From contig WNNJ02001260.1 of assembly GCA_012934845.2 (NCBI GenBank), positions 1-64,000 of the forward strand: 64,000 nucleotides of DNA, written 5' to 3'. Source of the DNA: Pomphorhynchus laevis (Eukaryota; Acanthocephala; Palaeacanthocephala; Echinorhynchida; Pomphorhynchidae). The translations under genes were made by a program, and so were the position numbers. Under the pieces are notes generated by a model. That model searched no databases, was not told where the DNA came from, and saw nothing but the letters and a program-made list of their open reading frames with translations. Shown piece by piece: positions 22,930 through 34,679 of the stretch; position 1 is the stretch's first letter; each line of letters starts with the position of its first letter.

Positions 22930-24885
22930 TTAGTTTAAATAATTTTTCCGGAAGCACGCTGAAATATTTCGAACTAATGCTATGATTATTTTCTGTCGCA
23001 GCAAACGTACTTCGTCTTTATACAAAATTTGGTATTTTTCGGCACTCTTGGACGCGATTTCCCTGATCACACTGCCAGCGACTTTTCCGACACCACCAGT
23101 ACTGTAAAGATGATCGGTAAAAACGCGCATTTCTCTATTAATCTCACGCGCTCTGCATACTTCGCAATTTTTCGGCTTTCGTGATACTCGAACGCACATT
23201 GTGGTGACTTATTACGATAAGACGGAATATATGTGTTAAATATAGAAACGTCCACTATGGACCGCTTCGCTTGACATCCATGAAAACCGATGAATTCAAT
23301 GTCAAGACGAGCGCAACGATCACACGTTGCGTGCGACTTAAATTCGATAACATCCGGAACAGGTTTCAGCTCAGGCTCAATCCGTACATCCAAAAATATC
23401 GGACGCAGAGCTGAAGCTAGAATGTTTCTCTCTCACACAGTTGTGGCGAATAATGGCTGTACCTTGATGTCTCTAAGAAAGTGAATGTGCGAGTGACGTA
23501 TCATCTCCGCATACACATTTTAAAGCCACCTTTTAAAGTTGGCAACCAAATCAAGCAAATACAGCGACTCTGAATTCTTGAGCGTTTAGGCGGAAATTCC
23601 ATTCCCGAGATAATCATACATTAAGCCATGATGACGCTCCTTTAAACGATACATAATTATGAGCACACACCTCATCATCAGACAACATTGGCATAATGCG
23701 TTCTATGTGCAATCTTGCAAATTCACTCTTCGAAGATTAAATTTGCGTTATAACGGAAACTGCAAACCGTGAAAAGACCCAAACGACTCAAGACAGAGCG
23801 ACAGCTTTAAGGAATCTCCGAACGATCTTTCAGCTTCTTGCGCAATGTTACCTAACCCAAGACCACCCATTCAAGTAGAAAGTGCTAGTAATGAGTGTTG
23901 CGTCTCTGTGAGTTGATCCACACCAAAAAGTTTACACACGAACCTTGACAAGTTCGTCTTAACAGAATCATGGAACCAAGCAAATTCAATCGACATGTGC
24001 GAGTAAGATAAGTCAATGAATGTCTAAGTGACATGGTATAAGCTATATAAGCAATCTGTGAATCAAACTCTGCTGCTTCAGACAGTCTATCAAGACACTT
24101 TATCCAGCGTTCAAACTTTTTTGTGATTTCTTCCTTAACATACTGATCCGTACCGATAAAAAGGCCTAATAAGGGAATTTCGTCATTAAGAATTTGAACA
24201 CCCAGTTATTTTAGCTCATTTTCCATATCTGATGTCATAGCTCATTTGCTTAATAATTTACATTTCGATGGATTCAAGTAAAATCCGTATTTGAGACCGA
24301 GTTCTAATAATGTTTTGAGAAATGTTAGTGCTCCGTTCCTTGTTCCAACGAAAGTAACATCATCAGCACGCCAGCGCTGAAAAGAATCTGGAATCTGATC
24401 CTGCGTTCTCCGGATGAGAAGGATCGTGGACGATGCAAAGGCAACCATGACAAGGGGATAATCTTCTTTTAACAGCATTATCTCATTGCACACAGATAAT
24501 AACGGATCATCTCCGTAAGTGTTTAGTAGGACACAATCAAGAGCCGTACAAACATGAGACATTGACAATATCGCTAATTTACGACTGATTCTATTAAATG
24601 CATTGTCAGCATCGATGGTTAAGACACATGCATTCAGGGATTATATTCTCGCGCTGTGGACAGCATAATATATCTTAGCTTTCTGCCCCGCGCATAACTG
24701 AACATTTTGCGCTATCGACTGAATACATCTAGATACATGTTGATGTATTGCCTTTCTGATTATGCGACGATAAATCTCCCGATTCCTATGGGTCGAATAC
24801 CTGGATGCTTATCTAGCGCTATCAAGCGTGAAGCACGGAACGAAGCGAGGAATTTCGGCGATAAGTATTGACCCCAATTCTTCTA
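22930..24885 (-). mobile_element. Reverse-transcriptase element with unusual C-terminal domain, fragment
   Basis: On the minus strand, from about 24880: FRASRLIALDKHPGIRPIGIG, a tract with NAFNRISRK (about 24620), NTYGDDPLLSV, then WRADDVTFVGTRNG (a catalytic ADD box near 24365) and GFYLNPSKCKLLSK. Downstream comes a domain with RLDIEFIGFHG and VDVSIFNTYIPSYRN (about 23310-23200) and a helical tail to 22930. From memory, this order (a transcriptase lacking the YADD of ordinary LINEs, then a D...D/E-V-x-x-FN domain suggestive of a restriction-type nuclease) matches elements common in cnidarians and other aquatic invertebrates. The clade name is not known to me. Broken by many interruptions. 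Confidence 0.6.
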
Positions 24886-26830
24886 GCCAAAGGTGCTATG
24901 GAAACAAGGAACAAACGTGGAGACAAAGAACAACCCTGACGAAGCCCAACGCCTACTCAAAATGATTCAGACTGCCTACCTAGAACGCGAACACAACTCA
25001 TACTTTGTTCATACAGAGAAGCCACAGCTACACGAAGATAGTGTAGTACTTCATACACCTTTAGTACCTCCCACTCTTCAATCACCTTTCTTAAAGATCA
25101 GTACCACCATCCCAGTTCGCCACTCTACAGGGAATCTTGCCCAACTTCAATGCAACATTGAAGATCTGTGTTAGCAACTTCATGCCCACAACGTTGGAAG
25201 CCTTTAAAGCTTCAGGTCCTCCAGAAGACTTGTCATTACAAAGTTTTTTATCTACAGCAATGACGTCTTCCAAGGAAATGAGCTTTTCCGTTGGTTCTAA
25301 AGGTTCTACTTCTACAATAAAAGGCATATCGAACGGATTAAGGAGACTCCTAAAATGCTCTTTCCAACAACCAAGAATTTCTTCAATGTCAGTCAGCATA
25401 TATCCTGTCTTGTCATAGACAATTTGAGGAGTTTTCTGCTTTCCAACACGAAAGTTCCTGATCGGCCTCCAGAACATCTTCAAAGCTGACCTATAATCAA
25501 GTTCTAAGTTCTTTCAAAACTTCTCCCAAGTCGCCTTCTTCGCTTCGGCAACTGCTCGAGCTGAAGCTCTCTTTGCCCTTGGTACTTGTCTACAGCTTCC
25601 ACTTATTTATCTGACAAAGCTGCCTTATAAGCCAGCTTCTTCTGTTGGACAAAATCTCTAACTGTTGGTGTCCACCAAGCAGTTCGAGTATTTCCTCCGC
25701 GATAAGCACCTAATACCTTCGAGCCACAACTTCTAACAGTTGCTTTAGCATGCGAGGATCTGAACATCTCCCATTCCTGATTAATGGTCTTCAACTCTTC
25801 TGGCAACCGATAAAAGTCCTCCCGAATGTAGCTAGATAAACATTCTTTGATTGAAACATCTGCTAGACGCTCCCAGCACGCCCTCAGACAATGTGTGGGT
25901 TTACCAGGCTTGTCTAGCGTCGAATCCGGCCATCGAAGTTTACTAACTACAAGGTAGTGATCGGTTGACAGATCAGCCCCTCTCTTCATACGAGTGTCCA
26001 GAACATGACGTCGCAGATCAGATAAAACGATTACAAAATCGATCATTGATCTTTGACTGAGAGAATCTTGATGCTATTTGCATCTATGGATCTCCTTATG
26101 TTCAAACATTGTGTTGGTTATGCACAAATTGTTACGATAACAAAAGTGCAATAATTCAACACCACTCGCATTCAGATCAGAGAGTCCGTTCCTCCACAAC
26201 ACTCCCTTCCAAGTGCTACTGTCGCTACCAACATGAGCATTGAAGTCATCTAATAAAACAAGGAAATCTCCAACATGATTACTATCAAGCAAGGCCTGAA
26301 GATCTTCCACAAAGGCTGCGTATTCCAAAATAATGTAAGGAGCATACGCACACACACAACAGTTATCCCTTTTTTCTTTTTGACTAAAAATCTCAAAGAC
26401 TCCAGCCTTTATTTCACTGGGTTAAACCTATCTATTACGAACGACAACCGGGTACTTTTAAGTATCTTTACATCCCCCTGTAGTCGCTTTCCGTTTGTAA
26501 CTCCTGAATAGTTCAAGGTTCAGCCTGATCCAAAAGTTTACTTCCAGTTCCAGAATAGTAAAGACCGACTATTTTAACACCCAAGCGAACCATCTCTTCA
26601 ACTAATTCTGTTTCCTTCCACGTCAGCGCAATGACATTCCACGTCCATACATGTAGGCTAGTCCGCTTCGGATGTTAATACCTCTTTCGCTGTCTCCGTA
26701 CAACTGCCTGGTCACACGGCATTCGACAATAAAAACTCCTCCGGTCAGTGGTGAGTTGATCATTGTTCTTCGCACTTGATTTATACTTTGTAAAATTGTT
26801 GATTGTCATTTTCATTGTATTGATTTGTTT
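24886..26830 (-). mobile_element. Non-LTR retrotransposon (RTE/CR1-like) fragment
   Basis: On the minus strand: an endonuclease segment (26355-26074) with DFNAHVGSDSSTWKGVLW and ITNTMFEHK, then the IDFVIV...STDHYLVV end of that domain (26046-25900), a connector with TAWWTPTVRDFVQQKK (near 25650), the N-terminal transcriptase region (25483-25091), and VGLRQGCSLSP at about 24930 (motif B). Between FKKGD and the following WEVL tract the motif A region is missing, so there is an internal deletion near 25060. Stops also interrupt it. The endonuclease is of the type in craniofacial-development-protein-2-like LINEs. It is a different family from the Jockey-like copies. Confidence 0.7.
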
Positions 26831-27095
26831 ATTCGGATATCTCCCGTTCCCGATGTCCTTTGATGATCCAACGTCGCTACTTTAAGGAAGCAGGTCTTTG
26901 AGACTCTCTTCCGCCTTTTCGTTCATTATCCAATCTGCCGTTGGAGTCATCGGAGTGATTTTGTTTGTTCGGCTATCGCCCGTTCGCAATATCCTTTGAT
27001 GATCCAACATCACTACTGTAAAGAAAACGGGCCTCCGTGACTCCTTTGCGCCCTTTCGTCCATTGTCGAATTCGCCGCGGGAGTAATCGAAGGGA
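26825..27095 (-). repeat. Two tandem units of about 120-130 bp
   Basis: About 26825-26945 and 26950-27090 share ATCCTTTGATGATCCAAC, the following CTACT, and a CGTCCATT/CGTTCATT tract. They lie upstream of the endonuclease of the minus-strand LINE, where repeated 5' untranslated units are common in such elements. The copies have diverged noticeably. Confidence 0.55.
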
Positions 27096-27361
27096 TCTGA
27101 GATAGTCTATGAAAGAGCTATTTCTACGGCTGATGCAAGCCGGCAAATTATTTAACCGTTGGTCGATGAATGTTGAACATACGTTGCTTAGGCCGATCCA
27201 CGAAGAGACTAATTGGCTATAGGTACCAGTTTAATACTTAATCGACTGGCGCCTATAGGCCCTATCATTGTACTCAGGCGATATATCAGATATCGTTTGG
27301 GTAAAATCGTCATTAAAAATTTTAATTTTTACGTAATAAAAATCGTAATAAACTTTTACAT

Positions 27362-27707
27362 GGTATCGTTTTGTCGATTCTTTGGTGGCTACCACATCAT
27401 ACAAACAGAAAAAATGCCGACGGAAATCTCTCATTTTATTGTAAAGTACAAATACGTTAGCAGGTAAATAGAGAGAATGCGCTGGCATTAGCCAGTGCTC
27501 CTAGCTAATGATCCTTTTAGTGAAGCATGTACCTAGTCTGCTAGAAATTCTTTAGCTCTAAGTACCTTTTGACATACTCGTACCGTCTGCCGGCCCTCCT
27601 CTGCATCTAGTAGTGGGAGGTATATGGCACTGATGAGTCAAAATAATGACGAAATGGTACCTGGTATCGTTTTGTCGATTCTTTCGTGGCTGCCACATCA
27701 TACAAAC
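27362..27707 (+). repeat. Repeat with 301-bp period and hammerhead-like core, copy 1
   Basis: Direct 45-bp repeats at 27362-27406 and 27663-27707 (starting GGTATCGTTTTGTCGATTC) bound a unit with a 301-bp period. Just before the second, 27630-27654 reads CTGATGA, GTCA-AAATAA-TGAC, GAAA. The inverse copy at 33217-33560 has the same layout. The tandem layout with a hammerhead core resembles a retrozyme of a second family, but stem I could not be found. No coding frame is present. Confidence 0.55.
27630..27676 (+). ncRNA. Hammerhead-like core (second repeat family), copy 1
   Basis: CTGATGA (27630-27636), stem II GTCA/TGAC with a 6-nt loop and GAAA (27651-27654) have canonical spacing. A six-pair stem III (ATGGTA with TATCGT, wobbles included) is possible. 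No good stem I forms with the sequence after the predicted cleavage site, which makes activity doubtful. Confidence 0.4.
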
Positions 27708-28580
27708 TATAAAGTATATTTGCACTAATTGACGACCGATAATTGATGTACAATATATTTTTATCTGAAATTCGATAAATGACTCAAAAACAAATTTTGA
27801 AAGTTGCAGCGTTCTCTTAAATGTAATAAATTTAATGTATTTGTCTGCTTAGCGGATAGATCTTATAAATAATATTGACAGACCGTTTATAATATACGCA
27901 CTGTGATCTTAAATTATTATAATAGACCTTAATTATTTGTACACTTAATTTAAAGATTTTATTGTATATAATTTATTTAAATAATGTTTTATTGTGTTTA
28001 AAATTTAGGAATCTAAGAGAACCGAAAACAAATATTATCTTTTGATACAAAAACGAATATAGTTTTTAGTGAGAATTTGACTCATCCTTTAGTAACATAA
28101 ATTTATTGATTTTAATTGTTTAGACCCCAATAATATAATGTCCGAGATGCTACTCATAATAACAAACAAAAGTAGGTGATTTTTATAAGTGTGCTATCAG
28201 TGTATTCTTAATTAGTCAAACTTTTTCATCATTTCGTGATTCTTTGAATAGCTTATACGTATTATCATAACTGCTCTTAATTAATAATTAAAATTTGAAA
28301 CTCAGCGTGATTACTTAAAAATCATCGTGATTGTTAATAAACTAGACGGAATAAAATAAGATACACAATAAGTAATACGCAGTTGTATTACTTCAACTAT
28401 CGTAGTCTATCAGCAACCAAATCCCAATATCGATTTTTGCTTATTTATCTTTATCAGTAAGTTCCGAATTTTAACAGTGTTCTTGGATCCTCCATTATGG
28501 TTTAAATGGAATCACCACAAAGACAATTATTTTATGACAAGCACAACCTTCAAGTCACAGATACACAGCCTAGTCGACGA
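27708..28580. other. Gene-free stretch
   Basis: AT-rich with no coding frame, RNA gene or recognised repeat. Confidence 0.45.
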
Positions 28581-28639
28581 GTCTTAGACTAGGTCTAGCA
28601 GCATGTGCACGGTATCCATGCCCTTGTAGTGTACAAGTT

Positions 28640-29110
28640 GACAAATTTGGCAGACACGGATTATACTGTCACAGATCAATAGGCCGGCACTATCGTGACG
28701 GCCAGGTCAACGGGATCATCAAAGCATCCTTAACATTAGCCGGTTCACCTTGCAGCCTCTAACCTGTCGGGTTGTCACTAATCGACGGAAGGCGACCGGA
28801 CGTTGCGACCCTGATCTCTTGGAGGCGAGAACGACTACTTGTTTGGAATCACACGTGCGTCCACTCCTTAGCGCCTCCCACGTTGCACGCTACGCTTTGA
28901 AACATTGAATATTGGCGTTAGATGCAAAGGCTCGAAAGCAGCAAAATTGTACGTGCCATGATGCAACGTACGCGAAGTTCATAGCCATCCCTATCGAGAC
29001 GTTGGACAGTCTCGGTAGGGAGACAACTGATTTTCTGACCTTGGCCGGAAAGCGAATAAACATTATCTACAATGATCGTCGAGAAAAGACTTTTATACTT
29101 TGAAGAATAA
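28640..29110 (+). mobile_element. C-terminal fragment of a reverse-transcriptase element
   Basis: The plus strand encodes KFGRHGLYCHRS (about 28640-28675), then GIIKASLTLAG, DGRRPDVATLISW (about 28780-28815), LLVWNHTCVHSLAP, and after a shift KFIAIPIETLDSLGRET (28970-29020) with a tail to 29103. The order GRHGL.C, RPD..TL, LVW..TCV and F(I/V)P..ETLG is a signature I recall from RT-encoding elements of invertebrates, where RPD and the later V-W-x-x-T region suggest a restriction-type nuclease fold. No transcriptase portion remains. It is clearly less AT-rich than its surroundings. Interrupted at least twice. Confidence 0.55.
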
Positions 29111-30780
29111 TATAGGTCATTCAGAGGGGAAATGAGGCATCCATCCGGAAAACCTCTCCGGGAACAGTTCCGTTCCATCTGAATGCGTGCTATGAAAACC
29201 AAGTTTACTTGTCTGTCTATATTTGTACATTGCTTTATTGTTTTTGAAATAAGATAGGTTAGGCATTATATTAAACAAATATTGATAAATCCTGGCCCGG
29301 ATCGTATATCGATACGGAACTATATTTAATTCTGCTTGATAAACGAGGAACGTACATAATTGTGCATTGGAAACCATCACAGTTTATTATCTATCGAATC
29401 CTTAGACCGATTCTTGCTTTTTGAGCTTATCAGGAGGATCTAAATTTCAAGTGTGTGAATGATTATAATAATATAATCCCAACCTATCACTTGTGTGATA
29501 GCCTGAACTTGAAAGTCATACTTGTCATGTAAAACCGTTTAGTAATGATTTCTTCTAAACTGTGTCGAGGATTCCTGAGACTCTAAAAAAACTGACCCTA
29601 TTGACGAAGCCAAATAAGCAAAAATCGGATTAAATATTTGATTAGCGATAAACTGTATTGGTTTTAATACCCTTTTATACCCGTCTCCTGGATAAAACTA
29701 TAATGTCGTGTTACATACATAATTCGAGGGACTCAGATAAATTATGAAATATATGGATTTATGCTTCATAATACAAAAATGATATTTATATATTAAAACA
29801 TTAAATATAATGTTATATAATGTTTAATGCATTTGTAATAATTTTTATTGAGCATATAAATGCAAAATTGAATCCAAAATAAAAAAATTAAGAGAATTAT
29901 GCTATTTAAACTATATTGTGTGTATTGTTAGATAATTTATGTTCAAATCTTTGGGAATTTCAACGAAACGTTGAAATTAATGTGCTTGTATATTGCATTT
30001 TCAATTTTAATTTATATTAAATAGAAATATATTTCCCCCTGTCATTTAACCAATTGAGTGTCGACATACATTGAAATTATAAATTTTATGATTAATCGGA
30101 TGTAAATGCACACTTATAAATGTACGTTTACTATTTTTATCGACAGTCTAATCATCAGACATTATAAAATATAAAACGAAGCATAAAAAGGTATTTTGTA
30201 GGTAAAACGAACAGCAGCAAATTCTGTCGCTATACATACATCGACTGAAAGAAATAGTTTAGTTCATATTTTTTCTCTTTTTTTCGAATTGGCCTGATGT
30301 ACAATTCCTACATCATTTCTGATTGCATGAGTTCTGTAATGAACTTTATGTTGCTATTCTCACTGAAGAAGAATTGCTACCGAACTAGCAGTAGACCGTA
30401 AGTAGAACGTCTGCTACATATTATATTCAAATTTAAAAGTTTTTAGAGCTTCTCTTTAAATCATAATCATAGACTACACCAATTTATATAAATACGAATA
30501 AGTTACATTGGAAATATCAAAGGAAGAAACTTTGAACCATCTTGATTGTCAGGTATAGAAGAGTATTTAAATTGTTCTTACTTTTAATTTGTAATTAAAA
30601 ACGTAGATACTTTTAAATATAATGCATTTATATTTATGTTGGGTCAAGGTCTATTCCTTGACCCAACATAACAGCTGGGCCAAATACATGCTAATGACGT
30701 ATTTCCTCTGATGAAATTTGATTATCTAGTATCTGATTCTAATACAAAATAGATTATTTATTATCCATAAACATTTTTCG
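29111..30780. other. Gene-free AT-rich stretch
   Basis: No gene or transposon recognised. It contains one perfect short hairpin (30635-30670). Confidence 0.45.
30635..30670. repeat. Perfect 15-bp inverted repeat
   Basis: TATGTTGGGTCAAGG and its exact complement are separated by TCTATT. It has more G and C than the flanks and no wobble or mismatch. It is too short for a typical miRNA precursor, and no element is recognised around it. Confidence 0.7.
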
Positions 30781-32600
30781 CGTAATAGTTTAAACAAATT
30801 TTTAATAATATTTTGTTGATTTATATATTTTACTATTTTCTGTTTAATTTATTTTTATAGTAACCTAGTTTAAAATATGTATCTATTAAATTATTTAAAT
30901 GATTTTGAAGAAAGTCAATGTCATTACATATTATGGCCTAAATATATGGTTCAAATTTTATTATTTAATGCATTATATTTAATATTATATGGTATGCATG
31001 AAAGCTCATGTAAAATATTATTTGTAAATTTAAATATGCCATCTTTACGATATAAATAAATAGTAGTTTTAATTGATGTTAATTTAATGTTCAAATTTAG
31101 GAATATTAATGATACCTTCCTTATCATCGATATTGGCTTTATTGAGAATATGGCTACCTAGATAAATGTGTTCGCTTATTGAATAAAAATCATTAGAGTT
31201 AAATACACATATATCATCAATGTATCGAAACATATTTATTTCATATCTTTATATTATTTAGATTTATTTTTTAAACATTTATAAACATATTCATATTATA
31301 AAAGAAACTTAAAAATAGGTCAGATATAATTAGGCTACTATTATCTCCTATCTGAACACATTGTACCTGTCTGACTATAGATGCCCTTACCTTTAAATAA
31401 TTTTGATTTATCAAAATATTTAATGATTCTATTAATTCAATTTTATCCATATATTTATATTGACGTGATGGTTAAATTTTTGTTAGATAGGAGTTATAGT
31501 TTTTATAACATATATGTATATATTTCCGAATATAAAGTTGAATTATGTTCTAACGCTTCTTTAATGCTTGCTAAATCTAAATTTGTATAAAGCGTATTAA
31601 GATTTTAAATATTTATATTTTGAAAATGTATTACTTTTGTGTGTTCTAAAAATTCTTTTGTAGAATTAATACCAAAATTGTGTTTTATAACAATATTTAA
31701 TTTCGATTACCCTACAAAATGTTTAAAAGTTTGCTTTAATTACTTTAAGTATTTTGTTCATATAAACAGAAAGTTGTTTTAATGACCATTTAAAAGCACT
31801 ACATGTGAACCTAGGTTTTATTGGATTTTTATGTAATTTTGGATTCCAATATAATATAGGTATAGTTTTATTGTCTGATTCAATTTTTATACCCTTCGTA
31901 TCCATTATAGAACAATGATTTGTAATAATTGTTTCTAAATTTAAATCACTACTTTCATATGTTTCGTTTACATTTAAATCATTATAATTAACTTCTTTCA
32001 TCAGTATATCATAATAAATCTTTTTTGCATATGAATACAAAGTTATTACTAGCTTTATCAATAGTTGTTATTATATAGTTATCCTTTAATTTAGTAAGTT
32101 CTGTATACATTTCGTTATTAATTTGATATTTCTATTTATAATTGTTTGTTATTTTCATTTTATTTTTAATTTTCTCAAATATATAATCTTTCCAAATGTT
32201 TATCTTTGATGTATTAAAGCTTTTACTATTAATCAACTTAGTAAAGTAAGCATTTAAGTCATTATAGATCGAATTGTAAATTTTATTTATATTGTTATTA
32301 TTATTTAATTTATATTTATACTCTTTTGATAGCAATTTTCTTAATTCGCCATTTTCAATCTTTTCTAGATTATGGTACAAATATGTTCATTTATTTTATC
32401 AAAATTAAGACTTTTGCAATTGCATTCTGTTTCTACAATGTTTCTAATTTCATTTTTACGTATCGATTTCAATTCTTTATTATAATTACAAATGTTTCGT
32501 CCTAATGTCGGTAAAAGTATATATTTTGTTCTGAATATATTTACATAAATCTAATCTTATTATTTCTTTACTTTTTGTAATTCCCCCATATTTATGTTAT
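30780..32600 (-). mobile_element. Penelope-like element fragment (lineage B), N-terminal and RT part
   Basis: On the minus strand: an N-terminal helical region (32380-32132), then LYWNPKLHKNPIKPRF (about 31850-31800), and near 31230-31200 the YxDD-type motif C followed by YPES-like and thumb sequence. The nuclease does not follow; the element stops near 30780. Lineage B pieces with the missing C-terminal half lie on the far side (33640-35110), so the order along the minus strand is C-terminal half first. Broken many times; old. Confidence 0.7.
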
Positions 32601-32604
32601 ATAT

Positions 32605-33216
32605 ACATTTATTACTAAAGTTACTGGTTTGTGTGTATTTTTTCTTGATATCATTAACATTTACTGCCCGATTGTTATATTACAATAACTGTACTATAAA
32701 ATGAGTTATATAAAGTGCATTATAGTAGTAATATGACAATTGCGCTATATATAAGTGGGCTTAGAGAGGAACGAGGTGTGCATGTTCCTCATCGTGGTAT
32801 CCCTGGATACTCCCCAGAGCATACCAGCTGCGAGAAGTGACAAGTCCATACGACAATCCGATCAGGAGGATATTAACAAAAGACTTTGTCGATGGTAAAG
32901 TTTTTCAAATTTCGCAATAGAGCTAGAGCTATATCGAAATTGACGAATCAGGACTTCTCAAGACATCTCAGATTCTCACACTCCTCTAAGAACTTCTCAA
33001 TCGATGTTCAAGATTTCTGGACTTCACCCGGACCAGCTCCGAATAGGGCGAAATTGAGGACAAAACCCTACATAGCCGACCCGCCTCAAAGCGGAAAATG
33101 CTAACTTTAAAGAAGGAGATATTACAATAACTGTCTATTATACAATTTAACCTATCATAATCGTAAATAAATCTTAGTTTATTGAACAAATGATATCTTT
33201 AGAAAAACTTCTTTTT
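32605..33216. other. Unassigned segment, less AT-rich, with a 72-codon frame
   Basis: About 32750-33110 is clearly less AT-rich than its neighbours. The frame 32886-33104 encodes a 72-residue product with the tract RHLRFSHSSKNFS and a Pro-rich end. I recognise no family. It separates two lineage B PLE pieces and adjoins the hammerhead-bearing repeat, so it is likely part of an unidentified insertion. Confidence 0.3.
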
Positions 33217-33560
33217 GTTTGTATGATGTGGCAGCCACGAAAGAATCGACAAAACGATACCAGGCACCGTTTCGTCATTATTTTGACTCATCAGTGCCAT
33301 ATACCTCCCACTACTAGATGCAGAGGAGGACCGGCAGACGGTACGAGTATGTCAAAAGGTACATAGAGCTAGAAAATTTCTAGCAAACTAGGTACATGCT
33401 TCACTAAAAGGATCATTAGCTAAGAGCACTGGCTAATGCCAGCGCATTCTCTCTATTTACCTGCTAACGTATTTGTACTTTACAATAAAATAAGAGATTT
33501 CCGTCGGCATTTTTTGTTTGTATGATGTGGTGGCCACCAAAGAATCAACCAAACGATACC
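33217..33560 (-). repeat. Repeat with 299-bp period and hammerhead-like core, copy 2
   Basis: Inverse of the copy at 27362-27707. Direct 45-bp repeats lie at 33217-33261 and 33516-33560, 299 bp apart. The hammerhead-like core occupies 33270-33294 on the minus strand. A third, partial copy on the plus strand (about 33563-33668) starts within the tract after the core, making a tight inverted pair with the end of this copy. Confidence 0.55.
33250..33294 (-). ncRNA. Hammerhead-like core (second repeat family), copy 2
   Basis: Minus strand: CTGATGA, GTCA-AAATAA-TGAC, GAAA, then CGGTG against TATCG. Compared with the other copy, two stem III positions differ (U to C opposite G, and A to G opposite U). 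Both changes keep pairing. Stem I is not evident. Confidence 0.4.
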
Positions 33561-33639
33561 TAATAATGACAAAACGGTACCATAGTTTTGTCGATTCCTT
33601 CGTGGCTGCCATATCATACAAACAGAAAAATGATCACGG

Positions 33640-34185
33640 AAACCTCTTATTATCTTGTAAAAAACTTCTTATATTTACATAAAGATCTTTTAACTTATTA
33701 TCTCTTGAAAGTTGTTTTAATATTACTAATTGTTCATATATATACTTATCTTTTTAATATTTTTAAGTCTATTTTTCTTATTCCTTTTATAACCATGACT
33801 TCTTGGTTTGCATTTAACTGGATTATTATAATATAGTTGTTTGTTATGTATTATACTACTTCTGCCAATTCCTTGTACCACGTCATTCAATCCTAATGGG
33901 TACATGGAATTTAGCGTTTTAATCCAAAAATCTTATTTTTCTAATAGTTTTTGATTTAATATTTCCTCCTTTTCCTCAATAAAATGTTCTAAAATAAATA
34001 ATTTACAATATCCTATACCATGTCCTATTAATCTCATATGTTTATGAAATATAGCTTGACTATTATGCTGTATATTATCTGTGTTGCCTAACATTTGATA
34101 TGTTTTTCCAATATATTGCAATCCACATGTACACTGTATTAGATACACTACACCTGCGGTATTGCAGTTACAATTATTATTAATA
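33640..34185 (-). mobile_element. Penelope-like element fragment (lineage B), GIY-YIG and C terminus
   Basis: The minus strand encodes VVYLIQCTCGLQYIGKTYQM near 34150-34085, then GHGIGYCKLFILEHF and a C-terminal tail with NKQLYYNNPV to about 33700. The same tail is seen in the plus-strand copy ending at 16460. Interrupted; a fossil. Confidence 0.7.
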
Positions 34186-34679
34186 TTAATAAATATTAAT
34201 AAATATTAATATTAAGAAATGGAGATTCTTGAAGCGTATCCTTGGAATTTCTGTAAAGACGTAATCCACGGTACTCGCAGCCTTATCGATAGTAAATTTA
34301 TAAAGTATGCAGCTGAAAAATTCTTTTAGACTTCCTTAGACTGACGAATTTTTAAGAAATAACAAGAGTTTTCAGGAAAAACTATCACGGGTAAATCCTG
34401 GATATTTTCTAACGCCGGTGTATAACCAATATGAATGGATGAACGCAAGAGCTATTAAACGACCATTAATTTCGACCAGCGTATGTTAATGGTTACCATG
34501 ATAATATCTGCAAAGTTAAGTTATCCTGACATCTTAAAGGGCCGAACTATGTTTGTAGGTACTGTGATCGTCGCTGGGAATCCTTACTTCAATATTTGTT
34601 TGTCCATATCTCGTAAACATCCCTTGAGTTGGGTACATAGGTTAGGTTAGCTATATGCTTTGCACATCGTCGATGCTTC
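34186..34679. other. Unassigned insert between two PLE pieces
   Basis: About 490 bp of less AT-rich sequence splits the pre-nuclease linker from the nuclease of a lineage B PLE. It has no coding frame of note and no clear terminal repeats. It includes TAGGTTAGGTTAG (34640-34652), too short to be telomeric. Confidence 0.4.

Noticed and set aside
30140-30175. Minus-strand CTGATGA near 30160
   Set aside because: No stem II of useful length and no GAAA box follow it.
30350-30405. CTGAAGAAG...CCGAAC tract resembling a PLE hammerhead
   Set aside because: No complementary stem II and the GAAA box is not present.
34640-34652. TTAGG-like repeats (TAGGTTAGGTTAG), the insect telomere motif
   Set aside because: Only about two units inside a sequence with no other telomeric feature.
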